From Euglena gracilis (Eukaryota; Euglenida; Euglenophyceae; Euglenales), in assembly GCA_039621445.1 (NCBI GenBank), contig CP154954.1, positions 16,770,589 to 16,834,588 of the forward strand: a stretch of DNA of 64,000 nt, written 5' to 3'. The translations under genes were made by a program, and so were the position numbers. Numbering within the stretch: the first letter of the stretch is position 1; every line of letters begins with the position of its first letter. Below the pieces are notes generated by a model. The model was not told the origin of the DNA. It saw only the letters and a list, made by a program, of their open reading frames with translations, and searched no databases. Shown in pieces: positions 45,980-57,010 of this stretch.

Positions 45980-47330
45980 GTGCCACTTTGACCGTCTAAT
46001 TCCTTCGGAAGGGAAGGGTCCAACCAGCACGATTTTCATGCCAGCACCTTTTTTGATATTCCAGCCGGCTGGCTGGACACCGGGGGGACCTTAAAAAAAA
46101 ATCCCGGAAGGGTGAACAGCTGCAGCCCACCCACCAGCCCTTCCTGTTTTTCTAGGGGCACCAATTTTAGGCTAAAGTTTTAGAAATTTTCACCGAAATG
46201 ATCAAAAATCTTCAAAAAATTTTCCAGCCAAAAGGTGTGACATTTCAAAAGATTCTACCTTTTTTTTCACAAAAAAGCCTTTCAAGGCATTTTAACCCAT
46301 TTTAAGGTCTTTTGTAAAAAAAAAAGTTTCAAAGCATATTATACCTGGTGATCGGCCCCCCCCCACAGTTGGCCCTGCAGTTTTTTTGGCATTGGTTTTC
46401 AATTTCGATTTTTTTGCACCTCAAAAATTTGGGCATTGTTGAAAAATTCAAAATAAAATGCACCGACAAGAGGGACTTATATATGCTTCCAATTATCGAT
46501 GCAGCAGTGTTGGTTGCTGAAGGAACAGACGGCAAACCATATTAATGCAATATTCTTCCATCTGGCACATTAAACCTTTGAATTTTTATTTGCAGCCACC
46601 AGACACTGAAATGTTCCTACCTAGACTTCCTTCCAACTCGCAGGAACCCCCCGATCCAGGGGGTTTGAGTAGGTGCCCCACTGAAAGTTTCACAATAAAG
46701 GAGAGCCACCAAGGGTGGGGGGGCACCTTCCAGGGGGAATGGGCGGGTAGTTTTTTGAGAGTGGGTGGACGGTGGCTGGGCCACTTTACCCCCTCTCCCC
46801 GGGGGGTGGAGTGCACCTTGGGCCAGACCAACCGGGCGCTGTGTTTTCTTTGGAAGTAGCTGGAAGGCTGTTTGCAAAAGCGCATAATCGCTGGGTGGGT
46901 CCTTTTGCTGCCCTTCCCTTGGGGCTTCCTGTTGTGGGTTTGGTGGTGTGTGGTGTGATAGACGGCGCTGATTGTTATTCTTTCTACCCGGGCACCCTCA
47001 CCCTCACCTGCTTGGTTCCCCACCAGATGCACAACTCGACGATGAAGCCCACGCGCATCGCTTCGTCATGTACCGCATTGGGCGTGCACGACGGACGTCA
47101 GCTTGCCACGGAGAGGCAAGAAGGGGCAAGAGGCCGCTATCTGCACTGGCAACTGTTAGGGGTTTAGGTATGCAGTCCTGAGGACCCCCCCCTCAAAGAT
47201 GCGAAGTCACAGGTTGGACTAAGATTGATTATTCTTGGCTCTCACTTTGTGGGTCTCTAGGCAACTTTCTGTGACCGAGAACTGCCTCAGAATGGAGGCG
47301 TCATGTGCAGCATTGCAACCGCTGCCAGAC
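45980..47330. other. no gene seen
   Basis: Includes a partial CCGGCTGGCTGG/GGGG fragment near 46,060-46,105 resembling the interiors of elements G and H but without identifiable ends, and inverted GGTGGGGGGGCACCTTCC / GGAGTGCACCTTGGG words near 46,715-46,825. Confidence 0.4.
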
Positions 47331-47333
47331 AAG

Positions 47334-47445
47334 AACAGGCTCCGACGAAATAGTTATAGTTTTCCTTGATATATGAAGCAGGGTTGAGGGAGGACAGCGA
47401 GGACCCCGCTTTGGTTGAGACGGAGGCAGCCACTGCAAACGCAAA
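47334..47445. repeat. dispersed duplicate, copy 2 (copy 1 at 4821-4925)
   Basis: See the entry at 4821-4925. Confidence 0.55.
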
Positions 47446-48254
47446 GACCCCCTGTGCTCGTTGAACTGGAACCAAGCAAAGAATACTTCAAAAATCGCTG
47501 ACCCAGGCCAACAAATTCCTTGAGTGCAATTCTGTGCCGTTTTTTTCGGGGGTCAAGAAGTTCTGGGTAGTTTCTCTTGCAAAAATAACCACAGTTGGTG
47601 TCGGCTCAACCCCACCCTCCCCCATCTTTCGGGGGGGTGGTCAACAAGGCGTTCCCGTACAGCCCTGCATCTGAGTTTTGGTGCAAATTGCCAGTTGTCC
47701 CCCCACTCATTGTCATTGATCCAAAACGAAAGCAACTGAGCAACAGAGCAAAAGGCGTGGCTTTCCACTTTCGAATGCAAGTCAATCAACCTTGGAAAAG
47801 AGCGATGGTCACGAGGGGTGTTCGGACCCCGGGGGGGGGGGGTCCTGCGAGCCGGCTGGAAAAAGGTGCTGGTTGGACCCCCCCTAAGGGGAGAGGTCCG
47901 GGGGGGGGGGGGGTCTTGCCAGCTGGGAGGCCCCGGAGGGTTCCCAAAAACTGCCCAAAAAGCCCAAATCCAGCTGGGTTGGCTTTTCAAATTTGGGTGT
48001 TTCAGCCAAAATTTGGAGGTGGACACCCAAAGACCATCCAAACCGTCATTTTGGGCCATTTTTGACCCCTTTTCCAAAATTTTCGGTGCTTTACACCGAA
48101 AAATTATCGGCCCAGCCCGCCTTCTCCGGGCTGAACTCAACTCAACTTCAGCCGACACCGGGGGGAGTCCGCAACCCGGGCTGGCTGGAAAAAGGATGCT
48201 GGCTGGCGGGGGGGAGGTCCAGCCAGCCAGCAGGCATTATTATTTTTTAAGGCG

Positions 48255-48395
48255 CCTTAAAAAACCTTAAAAAACCTTAAAAATTTTTTTGCCAAAATGC
48301 CTTAAAAAACCTTAAAAACCCTTAAAAAACCTTAAAAAACTCACCCCGGGGAAGTTTTTCTTCCCCGTGATGACCTTAAAAAACCTTAAAAATTT
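48255..48395. repeat. (CCTTAAAAAA)n tandem
   Basis: About nine CCTTAAAAAAC-like units; a second group lies at 49,351-49,450 inside the other end of element I. Confidence 0.85.
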
Positions 48396-48994
48396 TCCCT
48401 GGGAATTTTTTTTCTTGGAAGGTGTGAAAAATGGGGGTTTGAGGGAGTTTAATGGCCATTTTTTGAGGAAAAAGTTCTAAAGTAATTTTTTGTCATCAAA
48501 AAGTGACGTTTTTAAATTTTTCCAGACTTTTTTTTTGTTGAGTTTTTTTTATTTAAAAAAAACACATATTTTTAAAAAACTTGTTTTCTTTTAAAAAATT
48601 TATTTATAAAAAACTTGTTTTTTTAAAAAAAAGTTTTTTTAAAAAATATGCTTTTAAAAAAAACATTTTTTGTTTCAAAAAAAACAAGCAGTCAACCTTG
48701 GCAAGCACCTATGGTCAAGCCGCAAAATTTCCCCATTTGAGGCCATTTTAGGCCATTTAAGGCCAACAGGCAAGCAAATGTCCTGAATAGGGTCAGAAAT
48801 TTAAAGTAATTGCAATGAAAAAAAATGGATGGTTTCGAGTTTCGAGTTTCGAGGTGACCCACTCTGTATCCCATGCAACAAGGTTTTGAGCAATGTGTGG
48901 CGCACTGCATGGGCACGCATTTGGTATTGCTCACGTGAAAAAGTTGGATTATTGTGTCAGTGTTCATGAGGCTATCCGGTGTGGGTGCACGGGT

Positions 48995-49245
48995 CAGGGC
49001 GGTCCATCAGGGACAGGATTTTTTTTTTAGTTAACTGCCCCTTAAGGACTGCCCTTCCAGGGCAGTTTTGGACCCGAAATAATTTTTCCAGCGCCTTCGG
49101 CGCCGGGTGTTTTTTTTGACCCATTTTGGGACCCATATGCAGGAACCCATAGCTAAAATGGCCTAAAATTCCTAAAATGCCTAGAATGGCCTAAAATTCC
49201 TAAAATGCCTAAAATGGCAATAACTGTCCCTCGTGGACCGCCCTG
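48995..49245. mobile_element. hAT-like MITE, element J (nested in I)
   Basis: The 251-bp element has inverted ends CAGGGCGGTCCATCAGGGAC and GTCCCTCGTGGACCGCCCTG (two mismatches over 22 bp). It carries AGCGCCTTCGGCGCCGGG stem-loop near 49,091 and tandem CCTAAAATGG/CCTAAAATTC units. The 8-bp flanks GCACGGGT and ATCCCATG do not match, so no target duplication remains. Its left half matches fragment K in reverse orientation. Confidence 0.7.
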
Positions 49246-49463
49246 ATCCCATGCTTCGCCCGAGGCTTCTTCCTTGGGCGTTCCGAAGCCACAGGAGTCT
49301 GAAGCCATCGGGCCATCTTCGGGGTCTGAGATTTTACCTGAGGAAAAAAATGCCTTAAAAAACCTTAAAATTTTTTAAAATTCCTCAAAAAAACCTTAAA
49401 AAACCTTAAAAAAACGCCTTAAATTTTTTTGAGAAATCTCGCCTTAAAAAAAAATAATGCCTG

Positions 49464-50220
49464 GCAGCCAGCCAGCCCCTCCCCAGCTCGAGAAAACCCC
49501 TGTTCGTCCCTTATAAAATGGCTCTAAATCAATGAATTTTGGCGGATTTTTCAAATCCAAATTCTTTGGTGCGAGACAGCAATCGGTGGTTCGGTCGTTT
49601 TTGGCCGACCTCACCCACCCCCTGGGGGGAGAGGAGCCAAACAGCACTCCGAAAACCAGTCAGCAACCCCGGTGGAAGGTGGGGAACATACTAAACAAAG
49701 TCTGGTCAAAGGGGGATTTTCTGGGTGTGCAGGGTTCAAAAAACCATTTAGGAAAAAAACTCACAGAAAAGAGCTTAAAAGTGCAAAATTAACAAAAATG
49801 AAACCCTTCCAACGCAAAAAAACCCATGGAGGCAAGGGTAAAAACGATGCCACACAATAATGAAAAATAAATTTGAACACAACAATGAAAAAAGAGTTGC
49901 CTGCAAAAGGTCAATGAGGAATAAGTGCTAAATCCTAAACCCTAAATCCTAAATAAATAATAAATATAAATTATAACTAATAAATGATTAATGATAAATA
50001 ATAAATAAGAATAAATAAATAATAATATTGTCTTTAAATAATAACAATAAAATAACAAAAACCTCCCGCTTCTTGCCCTCTTACCCCTCGCAAGCTTGCA
50101 GCACCTCACCTCGCCCCCAAAAGCAAAAGCGGTTGCAGATGGGCCTCGTGGATCAGCACACTGCCTGTCCCAAGGCGGGGTACACAGGGAGGGGCATGGG
50201 ACGCTGGAATAGGCACCCGG
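49464..50220. other. no gene seen; AT-rich telomere-like patch inside
   Basis: CCTAAACCCTAAATCCTAAA at about 49,935 leads into an AATAAATAA-rich tract to about 50,050. Nothing else can be supported. Confidence 0.5.
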
Positions 50221-50785
50221 CCGGGGGGGGGGGGGGGGGAACCCTCCGTTGCGGCGTGGAGGCGGGCGTGGGAGGGCACACTGAAACGGAGCTGGAAGTA
50301 AACGGCCGCCCAGCATTGGAATGCGCGCAGGGGACTGTCTGCCCCTGGACCTCAATGATGATGGGTGTCCCTAAAGTTAGCAGTGAACAAACAAAGTGAT
50401 CAAACCATCCGCCGCAGGCTGCAGAAATGCGCAGGACAAACAAAACGCGTGTCAGATTCTCCGAAGTTGCGGAAAACAAAAAGAATTGGAATAAACACAC
50501 AAACCGGGGGAAATATCCCAGCAGCCCCAGCCACATCGACCCTGAAGACCCAAGAGACCAGAGGGTGGTTCACCCCCAGCCAAGGCATGGCACAGATCTT
50601 GGCCCGGGGGGGGGGGAGGGGGGTCAACGACACGCTGTGTTGGGGACAAAGAGGGGAGGGGGTTTTGGGGGGCACCATCACAAATGGTGCAGGAATGCAC
50701 TAAGAAACGCAATGAGAGGACGCTGATGCTCGTTGTTTTCCCCTCGAATGATTCGGTTAAAAAAAACACACACTGAGTGCAAAGT

Positions 50786-50893
50786 CTGGGGCCCTTCCAC
50801 GCAGATGGGTGGAAGTACAGCGGGCTGAGCTGCGCTGATGGGGAACTAGGATGAGGTTGGCTGGGACTTGTGGCACGGCACTTCCAACAGCAA
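50786..50893. repeat. dispersed duplicate, copy 2 (copy 1 at 8621-8725)
   Basis: See the entry at 8621-8725. Confidence 0.6.
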
Positions 50894-51219
50894 AACTTTG
50901 CAACTTTTCAAAAAAAAATTGATACAAAGTGCCGTACGAAGAAAAGTGACCTTTCGGGGAGTCCTTGTTCCCTTGGCAGGACGGACACGCAACATGAAGG
51001 CAGGGAGACACCCCATCGGTACCTAACTAAAAAAAAGAAAATCCTGTCCCAATACACTTCAACCGAAAAACAAGGATTTTTTACATTCAGGCGTCACTCT
51101 CCATCCACTCCGCAATGAGAAGTGCCCCCGACTTGTGACCAAGGGTGCAGGATTCCCGCCTTTGATAAAGAGTGGTCCTCAGGACGACAAAAAATAGGCC
51201 ATGCGTGGGGGATGTATGA

Positions 51220-51400
51220 CCGTTTTTGGCTGGTTTTGACCATTTTTGGCTGTTTTTGGCCATCTGTGGCCCTTTTTGACCATTTTTTTGGCTACTTTTC
51301 ACCATTTTTGGCCACTTTTGAGCGTTTTGGGACATTTTCGGCCAGTTGGCCTGACTGTTTGTCACTTTTTGGCTACTGTTGGCCATTACTTTTGCCAAGA
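51220..51400. repeat. TTTTTGGC/GGCCA low-complexity tract
   Basis: Degenerate GACCATTTTTGGC / GGCCACTTTTG units with no fixed period. Confidence 0.6.
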
Positions 51401-51837
51401 GTTAACCGAAATGGCCCAAAATGGACAAAAATTCCGCCAAAGAAGTTTGGCCAAATTTTGGCCAACTTTGACAATTCTCCACCTTTTGTTGCAACCTTGC
51501 ACATCGTTTTTGGTAAATTTTTTGGAGTCAAAATTGAGGGGCTTGTGGTTTTTTGAGCCACTTTGGGCATTTTCAGCCAGGTCAACCCCAGGTCAACCCC
51601 AGCTGCAAAAAAAAACAATGTGCAAAAGAAAAAAATTGTTCCTTATGGGCCAACATTGTTTACAAAAAGATCGCATCTGGGGGATCCTTGGACAAGCCCG
51701 GTCGCTGGACAAGGGGCCCCCACCCCCCGGAGAGGGAACTCTCAAAACTAATTTTTTGAGAAAATGTTGAATTTTTGGAAGGTGTGAAAAAATGGGGGTT
51801 TGAGGGGTTTTTGGGGGGACCTCCCATATGGGTTCCA

Positions 51838-51982
51838 AAATGGGTCAAAAAAACACCTGGCGCCGAAGGCGCCGGAAAAAAATTTTCGGGTCCATTTTTT
51901 TGGGACTATTTTGATTGAGGGGGTCCTTAAGGGGCGGTCCTTAACTAAAAAAAAAAAATCCCGTCCCTTACGGACCGCCCTG
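51838..51982 (-). mobile_element. element J relative, truncated (fragment K)
   Basis: In reverse complement it starts CAGGGCGGTCCGTAAGGGAC, continues GGGATTTTTTTTTTTTAGTT and contains GGCGCCTTCGGCGCC near 51,863 and TTTTTTTGACCCATTTTGG, the same order as element J. No opposite terminus or target duplication was found. AAGGTGTGAAAAAATGGGGG just outside (51,780) also occurs inside element I (48,418). Confidence 0.65.
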
Positions 51983-52799
51983 CCGAGAGCCAAAATGTGA
52001 CGCCTTCCTTGTGACAGACCGCGGTGTGGGGTGTGTGTTCCAATAAACAAATAATATGGGCAGAACCAGGGAGTGGTGCTTAGACAAGGAGGACTGACTG
52101 GAATCCTCCACGCCGCGCCGAAAGTCGTAATTTTGCTTCATCTTTGGCATCTTTCGTAGAGGAAACGTTCTCCCAGGAAGATGACCTGTCAAAAGATGAC
52201 TGAGAACCAGGGAGTGCTTAAGGCAAGGGTGGAGGGTGGTTCGTTTTGGTGGTTCTTGAGGGTACAGGGACATTTGCCTCCATCGGGGGGGGGGGGGGAT
52301 TTGAACAGGAGAAATGTGCAGGATATTGTTGTTGGAAATTGTTGTGGGAAAAACTGTGGCCAAAACTTTGTCCAGGATTTCCCCCGCCGTTTTAAGAATC
52401 CGCCATTTTCCTGGCAGATTTGAGAAAAATACAATTTCCTCCAATGAACGCCCAAAGATTTTCTTTGGCACTTTGCGCCAATTCTCGGAATGCATTTTTT
52501 GTTCACCTGTTGGAAGGTGCACTGATCATCCAAAGAAAATGTGTTCTTCGCTTTATTTTGCAAAATGGGTTCGAGATACTTTTTTGTCCAGAATTTTTTG
52601 CACCTTCATTTAAGCATTGGTCCAAGATTTTCCCTCACGGTGATTTCCCCAACAGCAGCTGTCCATGTCAACCTTTTCCCCCTCTGGCACCAGCACCTAC
52701 AGCCACTACCCATTTTGGTGCTCTAGTCAGCCCTGGTCGGCCCTGGCCGGCAGGTAGTCAGCCATAGGAGGGAGTGTCAATAATGGGCCCACATAATGC

Positions 52800-53275
52800 A
52801 CTTATAAGACACTTTTGCCGCCTTTTGGCCGCGTTTAGCTGCTTTTGGGAGGCTTTTGAGGACGTTTGGCCATTTTGGGTTGCTTTCGCCCATATTTAGC
52901 TAATTTTTTTTTGCGACTTCTGGCTAGTTCAGCATTTTTTTTTTGGCTGCTTCAAGTTGCTCTTTGTCAACTTTTATGCTATTTTAGGTCCTGATTGCTT
53001 TTGGCCGCTTTTGGCAACTTTGGCCGCGTTCGGGCAATGTTTGGCAACTTTGCAAACTTTTGGTTGCTTTTGACTGCTTTTGAGCGCCTTTGGTCAATTT
53101 TGGTCACAAGTGGTTACGTTCGGCCAATCTCGGCCACTTTTGGTTACTTCTAATTGCTTTTTAGCCAATTTTGGCCACCTTTCAGCCACTGCACACTTTG
53201 TGGCCACAATTTTTGGTGGCTTTTGGCAGCTTATGACAGCCTCTGACTGCTTTTTGCCACCCTTGTCACCCACAT
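52800..53275. repeat. TTTTGGCC/GCTTTTGG low-complexity tract
   Basis: About 475 bp of loosely spaced TTTTGGCCGC, TTTTGGCAAC and CTTTTGG words; no open frame of interest. Confidence 0.6.
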
Positions 53276-53378
53276 CAGTGGACTTTATGCCCTCGGACTC
53301 CATGTCATGTGTGCATGAGCAGCCAACTGTTTACCTGGGTATCCCCCCCCCCGACTCATACTCATATCTTCCAACCCA

Positions 53379-54173
53379 GTGCTCAGACCCAGGGAGTTGA
53401 CAATTCTCATTTGCCATTTAAGTTCAGAGAGTAGCATAAAAAATGACGCTGTACGCATTTGCAAACATCGACGAAGAAAAGAGCTTAAGTGCGAGATGCA
53501 CTGCCCAAGTGGATTGCCCCCCAACCTAAACAGGGACATGGCCAAAATGAACAATTTGAGGTACGGTGCAGAGTGCTGGGCCGAAAAATCCTTTACCCAA
53601 ACCGACCCAAGGTGCAACTTTAGCACTTTGGGCGATCGGGTCCCCCATTGTGAGGGGGACCCGATCAGGAAGACAAGCACCGGGGAATATTCCCCTGGGT
53701 TCGTGGGGCAACCGTGTATCAGCATGTCACCAACTCAGCCTAGCATCCCACCGCCGATGGGGGGGGGGGGGGGGACTGGAGCTGGCGGTCCATTTGTTCA
53801 TTGTGTTGGGTGCTTCAAAAAACAAAAGGGTGAACCTGCCACCCCACCTCCACAACACCACCTGGGGCTGGCAGTTGTCATACAGGGGATGAGGGGTGGC
53901 GGTACTGGGGTTTTGGTGGTTTTTTGTCGGTGTTTTTCACTTTGGGGGGATAGGTCCGGGGGGTTGCGTGTCATTCCGACCTCAAAAACAGCAAAAAAAC
54001 ACGTAATTCCCAAGAGCGGTGCCCAAAACGAGGGACCGCCCGTATTTTGTCCAACCCTGCTCCCTCTCGCTCTCACCCCTTGTAACGCCGGTGCTCAAAT
54101 TGGTTTTTTGTCGGTGTGTGAAAATGCGCACATCGACCAAAAAAAAAGCTTAAGTGCCAGATGCACCGCCTAA
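53379..54173 (+). CDS. hypothetical ORF, 264 codons
   Basis: The longest non-microsatellite frame after 1320-2930. It contains Gly/Pro runs from poly-G and no domain. A short duplicated word lies at both ends: in one frame 53,466-53,510 reads NIDEEKSLSARCTAQ and 54,128-54,170 reads HIDQKKSLSARCTA. The first is not in the frame of this ORF, which argues against the ORF as a real gene. Confidence 0.13.
   Translation: MLRPRELTILICHLSSESSIKNDAVRICKHRRRKELKCEMHCPSGLPPNLNRDMAKMNNLRYGAECWAEKSFTQTDPRCNFSTLGDRVPHCEGDPIRKTSTGEYSPGFVGQPCISMSPTQPSIPPPMGGGGGTGAGGPFVHCVGCFKKQKGEPATPPPQHHLGLAVVIQGMRGGGTGVLVVFCRCFSLWGDRSGGLRVIPTSKTAKKHVIPKSGAQNEGPPVFCPTLLPLALTPCNAGAQIGFLSVCENAHIDQKKSLSARCTA
53634..53666. 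other. perfect 13-bp hairpin
   Basis: GATCGGGTCCCCC, loop ATTGTGA, GGGGGACCCGATC. Confidence 0.9.
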
Positions 54174-54647
54174 GATCCTTCCCAGTTGTCTTGTCCATCT
54201 TTTCTGGTTCTTACACCAGGGGAGGGGGACAAAGGCCACCAGAAGATGCCAAGGGTGGCAGCATCTTGATAAAGAAAAAAAGCCAGTGCCTGCAGATGGC
54301 GTGGTTGCGTAGAAATTTCTGTGGCTCCACCTTCCTCCTGGCATCCTGCTAACCAGCACGGGGAAATACTCGCAAGCGCTGGTGGCTGTCTGCTTTACAA
54401 GATGGCTCTTCCTGAGCAAGATTGTGCCGATGCCACAACATAAAATACTCACCCAGAAATATGTTTACCCTTCCAGCCACCCCCTGAAGGACCAGGAACT
54501 TCAAGGAGGGGGGGCTGTTCAAGGAGGCCGGGAGGGTGGGCCCAACCCCCCCCCTCCCGGGAGGTGCGTCGCCCCCCCCCCACCATAGCAGTTCGCAAGG
54601 AATGTTTTGACCTAAAACCCCCCAAACACCACCCACAGGGTTGCGGG

Positions 54648-54993
54648 AATTCCCGCACAGCTCTGGGAACCAACCACAAAAAAGTGAGCAAAAAGACCAA
54701 CTATTTGCCTGCAATGAACCCTTCGGATTGGAGCAGTCAGGTGTGGGCCAACACGCACACATGCAAGCCCGAGCTGTTTCGCAAGCAGCGCAGAGGGAAC
54801 GCGACGCACGATCCGGAATACTTGCAGAGCCTCCAAGAGCTTTCGAACCAAGAGCACAACAAAAATTGGGGCCCTTGGTTCAGTGAGCAGGGAAATTGAC
54901 AGAATGGTCCATAGGCTTGGCGACGCCTGCAAATGCCAGACAGCGTGGAAGGCAGACCGAACATTTCTATGTCTGACAGCAAAGGTTTCCTAG
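54648..54993 (+). pseudogene. gene-like duplicate of 12,055-12,318, frame ambiguous
   Basis: One frame reads PELFRKQRRGNATHDPEYLQ... to TGA 54,897-54,899; the next frame, open from at least 54,830, reads KIGALGSVSREIDRMVHRLG...ADRTFLCLTAKVS to TAG 54,991-54,993 and matches the paralogue near 12,200. All three plus frames look protein-like here, so coding status is unproven. No family recognised. Confidence 0.2.
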
Positions 54994-55175
54994 ATGAGTT
55001 CTTTCTTCATTTGCACCTCGACCACAGAAACTGCGAAAAATGGGGAGGTTGAAGTATATGCCTTCATAGGGAGAAAATAGAACGCACTACCAGATGGTTT
55101 AAACCCCCCATGGTGACAAACATATTATCATACAATTGCCACTATACGCAATCGAAGGATGAAACTAACGCCAAA

Positions 55176-55279
55176 ATATGAAATATAATATATATATAAT
55201 ATATATATATATGTATATGTATATATATGTATATATATATATGTATATATATACATGTATATATATAAATGTATGTATG

Positions 55280-55314
<35 letters not shown>

Positions 55315-55340
55315 ATATATGTATATATATGTATATATAA
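55176..55340. repeat. (TA)n / TATATG microsatellite
   Basis: TATATATGTATATATAC-type repeats over 160 bp. Confidence 0.95.
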
Positions 55341-55629
55341 GAAGGGGCCAAAAAGGATCCAGGAGAGGATGGCTCGATCAACAGAAATCTGGTGTGTATT
55401 ACACAAAATAAAAGGCATATCAAAGTCATTACACAAATCAAAGCATATCAAGAACATGTGAAAAAAGAGAATATTGGAGAACAGCATCATTCTGACGAAT
55501 GCTAGAAAGAAAATCTGAAAATTAGAACGGGGAAAGCGGTGGGGGTGCCACAATAAAAAAAGAACATGCTGTTTAAAACTGTTGTATCCTAAATTCCCCT
55601 GGGTGGAAAACGTGATGGGCGTGTTAGTG

Positions 55630-57010
55630 CGCACATTTGCGCAAATAATAATAATAAATAATAATCACAATTGCGTTTGTTTGCGCATTTGCGCAAATGC
55701 GCAAATAAACATTTAACAAACCGCTTCGAGATGATGTGTTTCAGCGAGCCTTAACGCACACAAACAATGTTTGTTTATTTGCGCAAATGCGCAAATAAAA
55801 AACATGAGTTGTGTGACACCATCTCCTGCTCTGTGACAGCTGGCGAACGCAATTCCTCACGCCAACCATTGAATTGCACCACGATTACATGGCGATGAAA
55901 TTTGTGGTGAGAGGTAGTGTGTAATGCTCACTGGAACACGGCATGTGACGGGCCAAAATTTGCCTGCCTTATGTGTGCACATTTGCACTGCTGTTACCCG
56001 GCCCACACGACCTGTTCCTTTGGCATCATCTGTTTGGCAGTTAAACGTCATGAACTGATGACGTGCAAACTACCTGTGTCTGTTTGACACCTTTTCTGCA
56101 ACAGTACTGCGTTGCAAGAAGTCAAAATTTGGCATCTGAAATGCCCGGGATGCGTCGGGCCGGAGTCCGTTTTATGGTTTTTCTCCACCATTTTCCCCTT
56201 GAAAAACGTAAAACACACCAGTTTTTGTGCATAATTTGGGGGGAGTGAGTCCCACCGCTTTGAGGCCACCAATCCAGTGGTACACGTTCACCACTTCCTT
56301 GCACCCAAAGTAGCGGGTGTTTGAGGGCTGTCTCTCTCCGGCCGCTGGTTGCCATGCACTGGCACCACGTTGTCCCCCCTATCAAACCCTGAGCCCAGGC
56401 CGCAGGTCAGCGGCAGGGCCCTTGGGACCCGAAAATGGGTGCCGGTGGACGTGTACCATTACTGGGTAGTTGCACTCACCTTCAGGAGATCCTCTGTCTC
56501 CATCTTTTGTGGGACCTGTCAATGGTCCAAAAACGGCCCCATACCACCATATGCCAGAGGAGACGGTGTGGTCACTTGGTTGAACCCATTCAGAAGCCAC
56601 TAAGGGTAGCTGTAGGAGGGCCAAACGAAATCGTTTTTACTTCTCCATTGGTTGTTCATTTGCGCATTTGCGCGCATCACGTTGTTTTGGGCGCAAATGC
56701 GCAATAAACCAGATGTAAATTGTGCAGTTTCTTCATGCAGTTTATTTGCGCATTTGCGCCCACAAACAACGTGATGCGCGCAAATGCGCAAATGAACCAC
56801 ATCTGCTGCTGGTGTTTGACGGTTGTGTTTCCGTCACACCGTCCTTCTTTGTGTTTATTTGCGCATTTGCGCAAATAAACAAAGAACATGTTTGTTTGCG
56901 CATTTTCGCAAATGCGCGCATAAACATAATTTGTGTTGGTGCGCATTTGCGCCCATAAGCTTGCGCCGTCGACAAACAGCGTGACAGACCCACTAACTGG
57001 ACGGCCCGTT
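55630..57010. repeat. cluster of TTTGCGCAAATGCGCAAA palindromes
   Basis: Nine GCGCAAATGCGC or GCGCATTTGCGC copies (55,683, 55,691, 55,781, 56,662, 56,691, 56,748, 56,778, 56,861, 56,941) and several imperfect ones, commonly followed by AATAAAC. Spacing is irregular (8 to about 880 bp). Confidence 0.85.

Larger units (their letters stand above)
48231..49463. mobile_element. hAT-like element I (1.2 kb, contains J)
   Basis: Starts CAGGCATTATTATTTTTTAA and ends TTAAAAAAAAATAATGCCTG, inverted repeats of about 24 bp with two or three mismatches. Flanks CCAGCCAG and GCAGCCAG (7/8) lie inside CTGGCTGG-type low-complexity sequence. The interior is AACCTTAAAAA tandem repeats at both ends, long A/T runs, GAGTTTCGAGTTTCGAG near 48,836 and nested element J. 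No transposase-like frame is present. Confidence 0.7.

Noticed and set aside
46015-46110. Another CAGG element around the CCGGCTGGCTGG block
   Set aside because: No inverted termini or 8-bp flanking repeat could be found.
55683-56952. CRISPR array made of GCGCAAATGCGC repeats
   Set aside because: The words are short palindromes at irregular distances of 8 to about 880 bp, with no spacer-length regularity and no cas genes.
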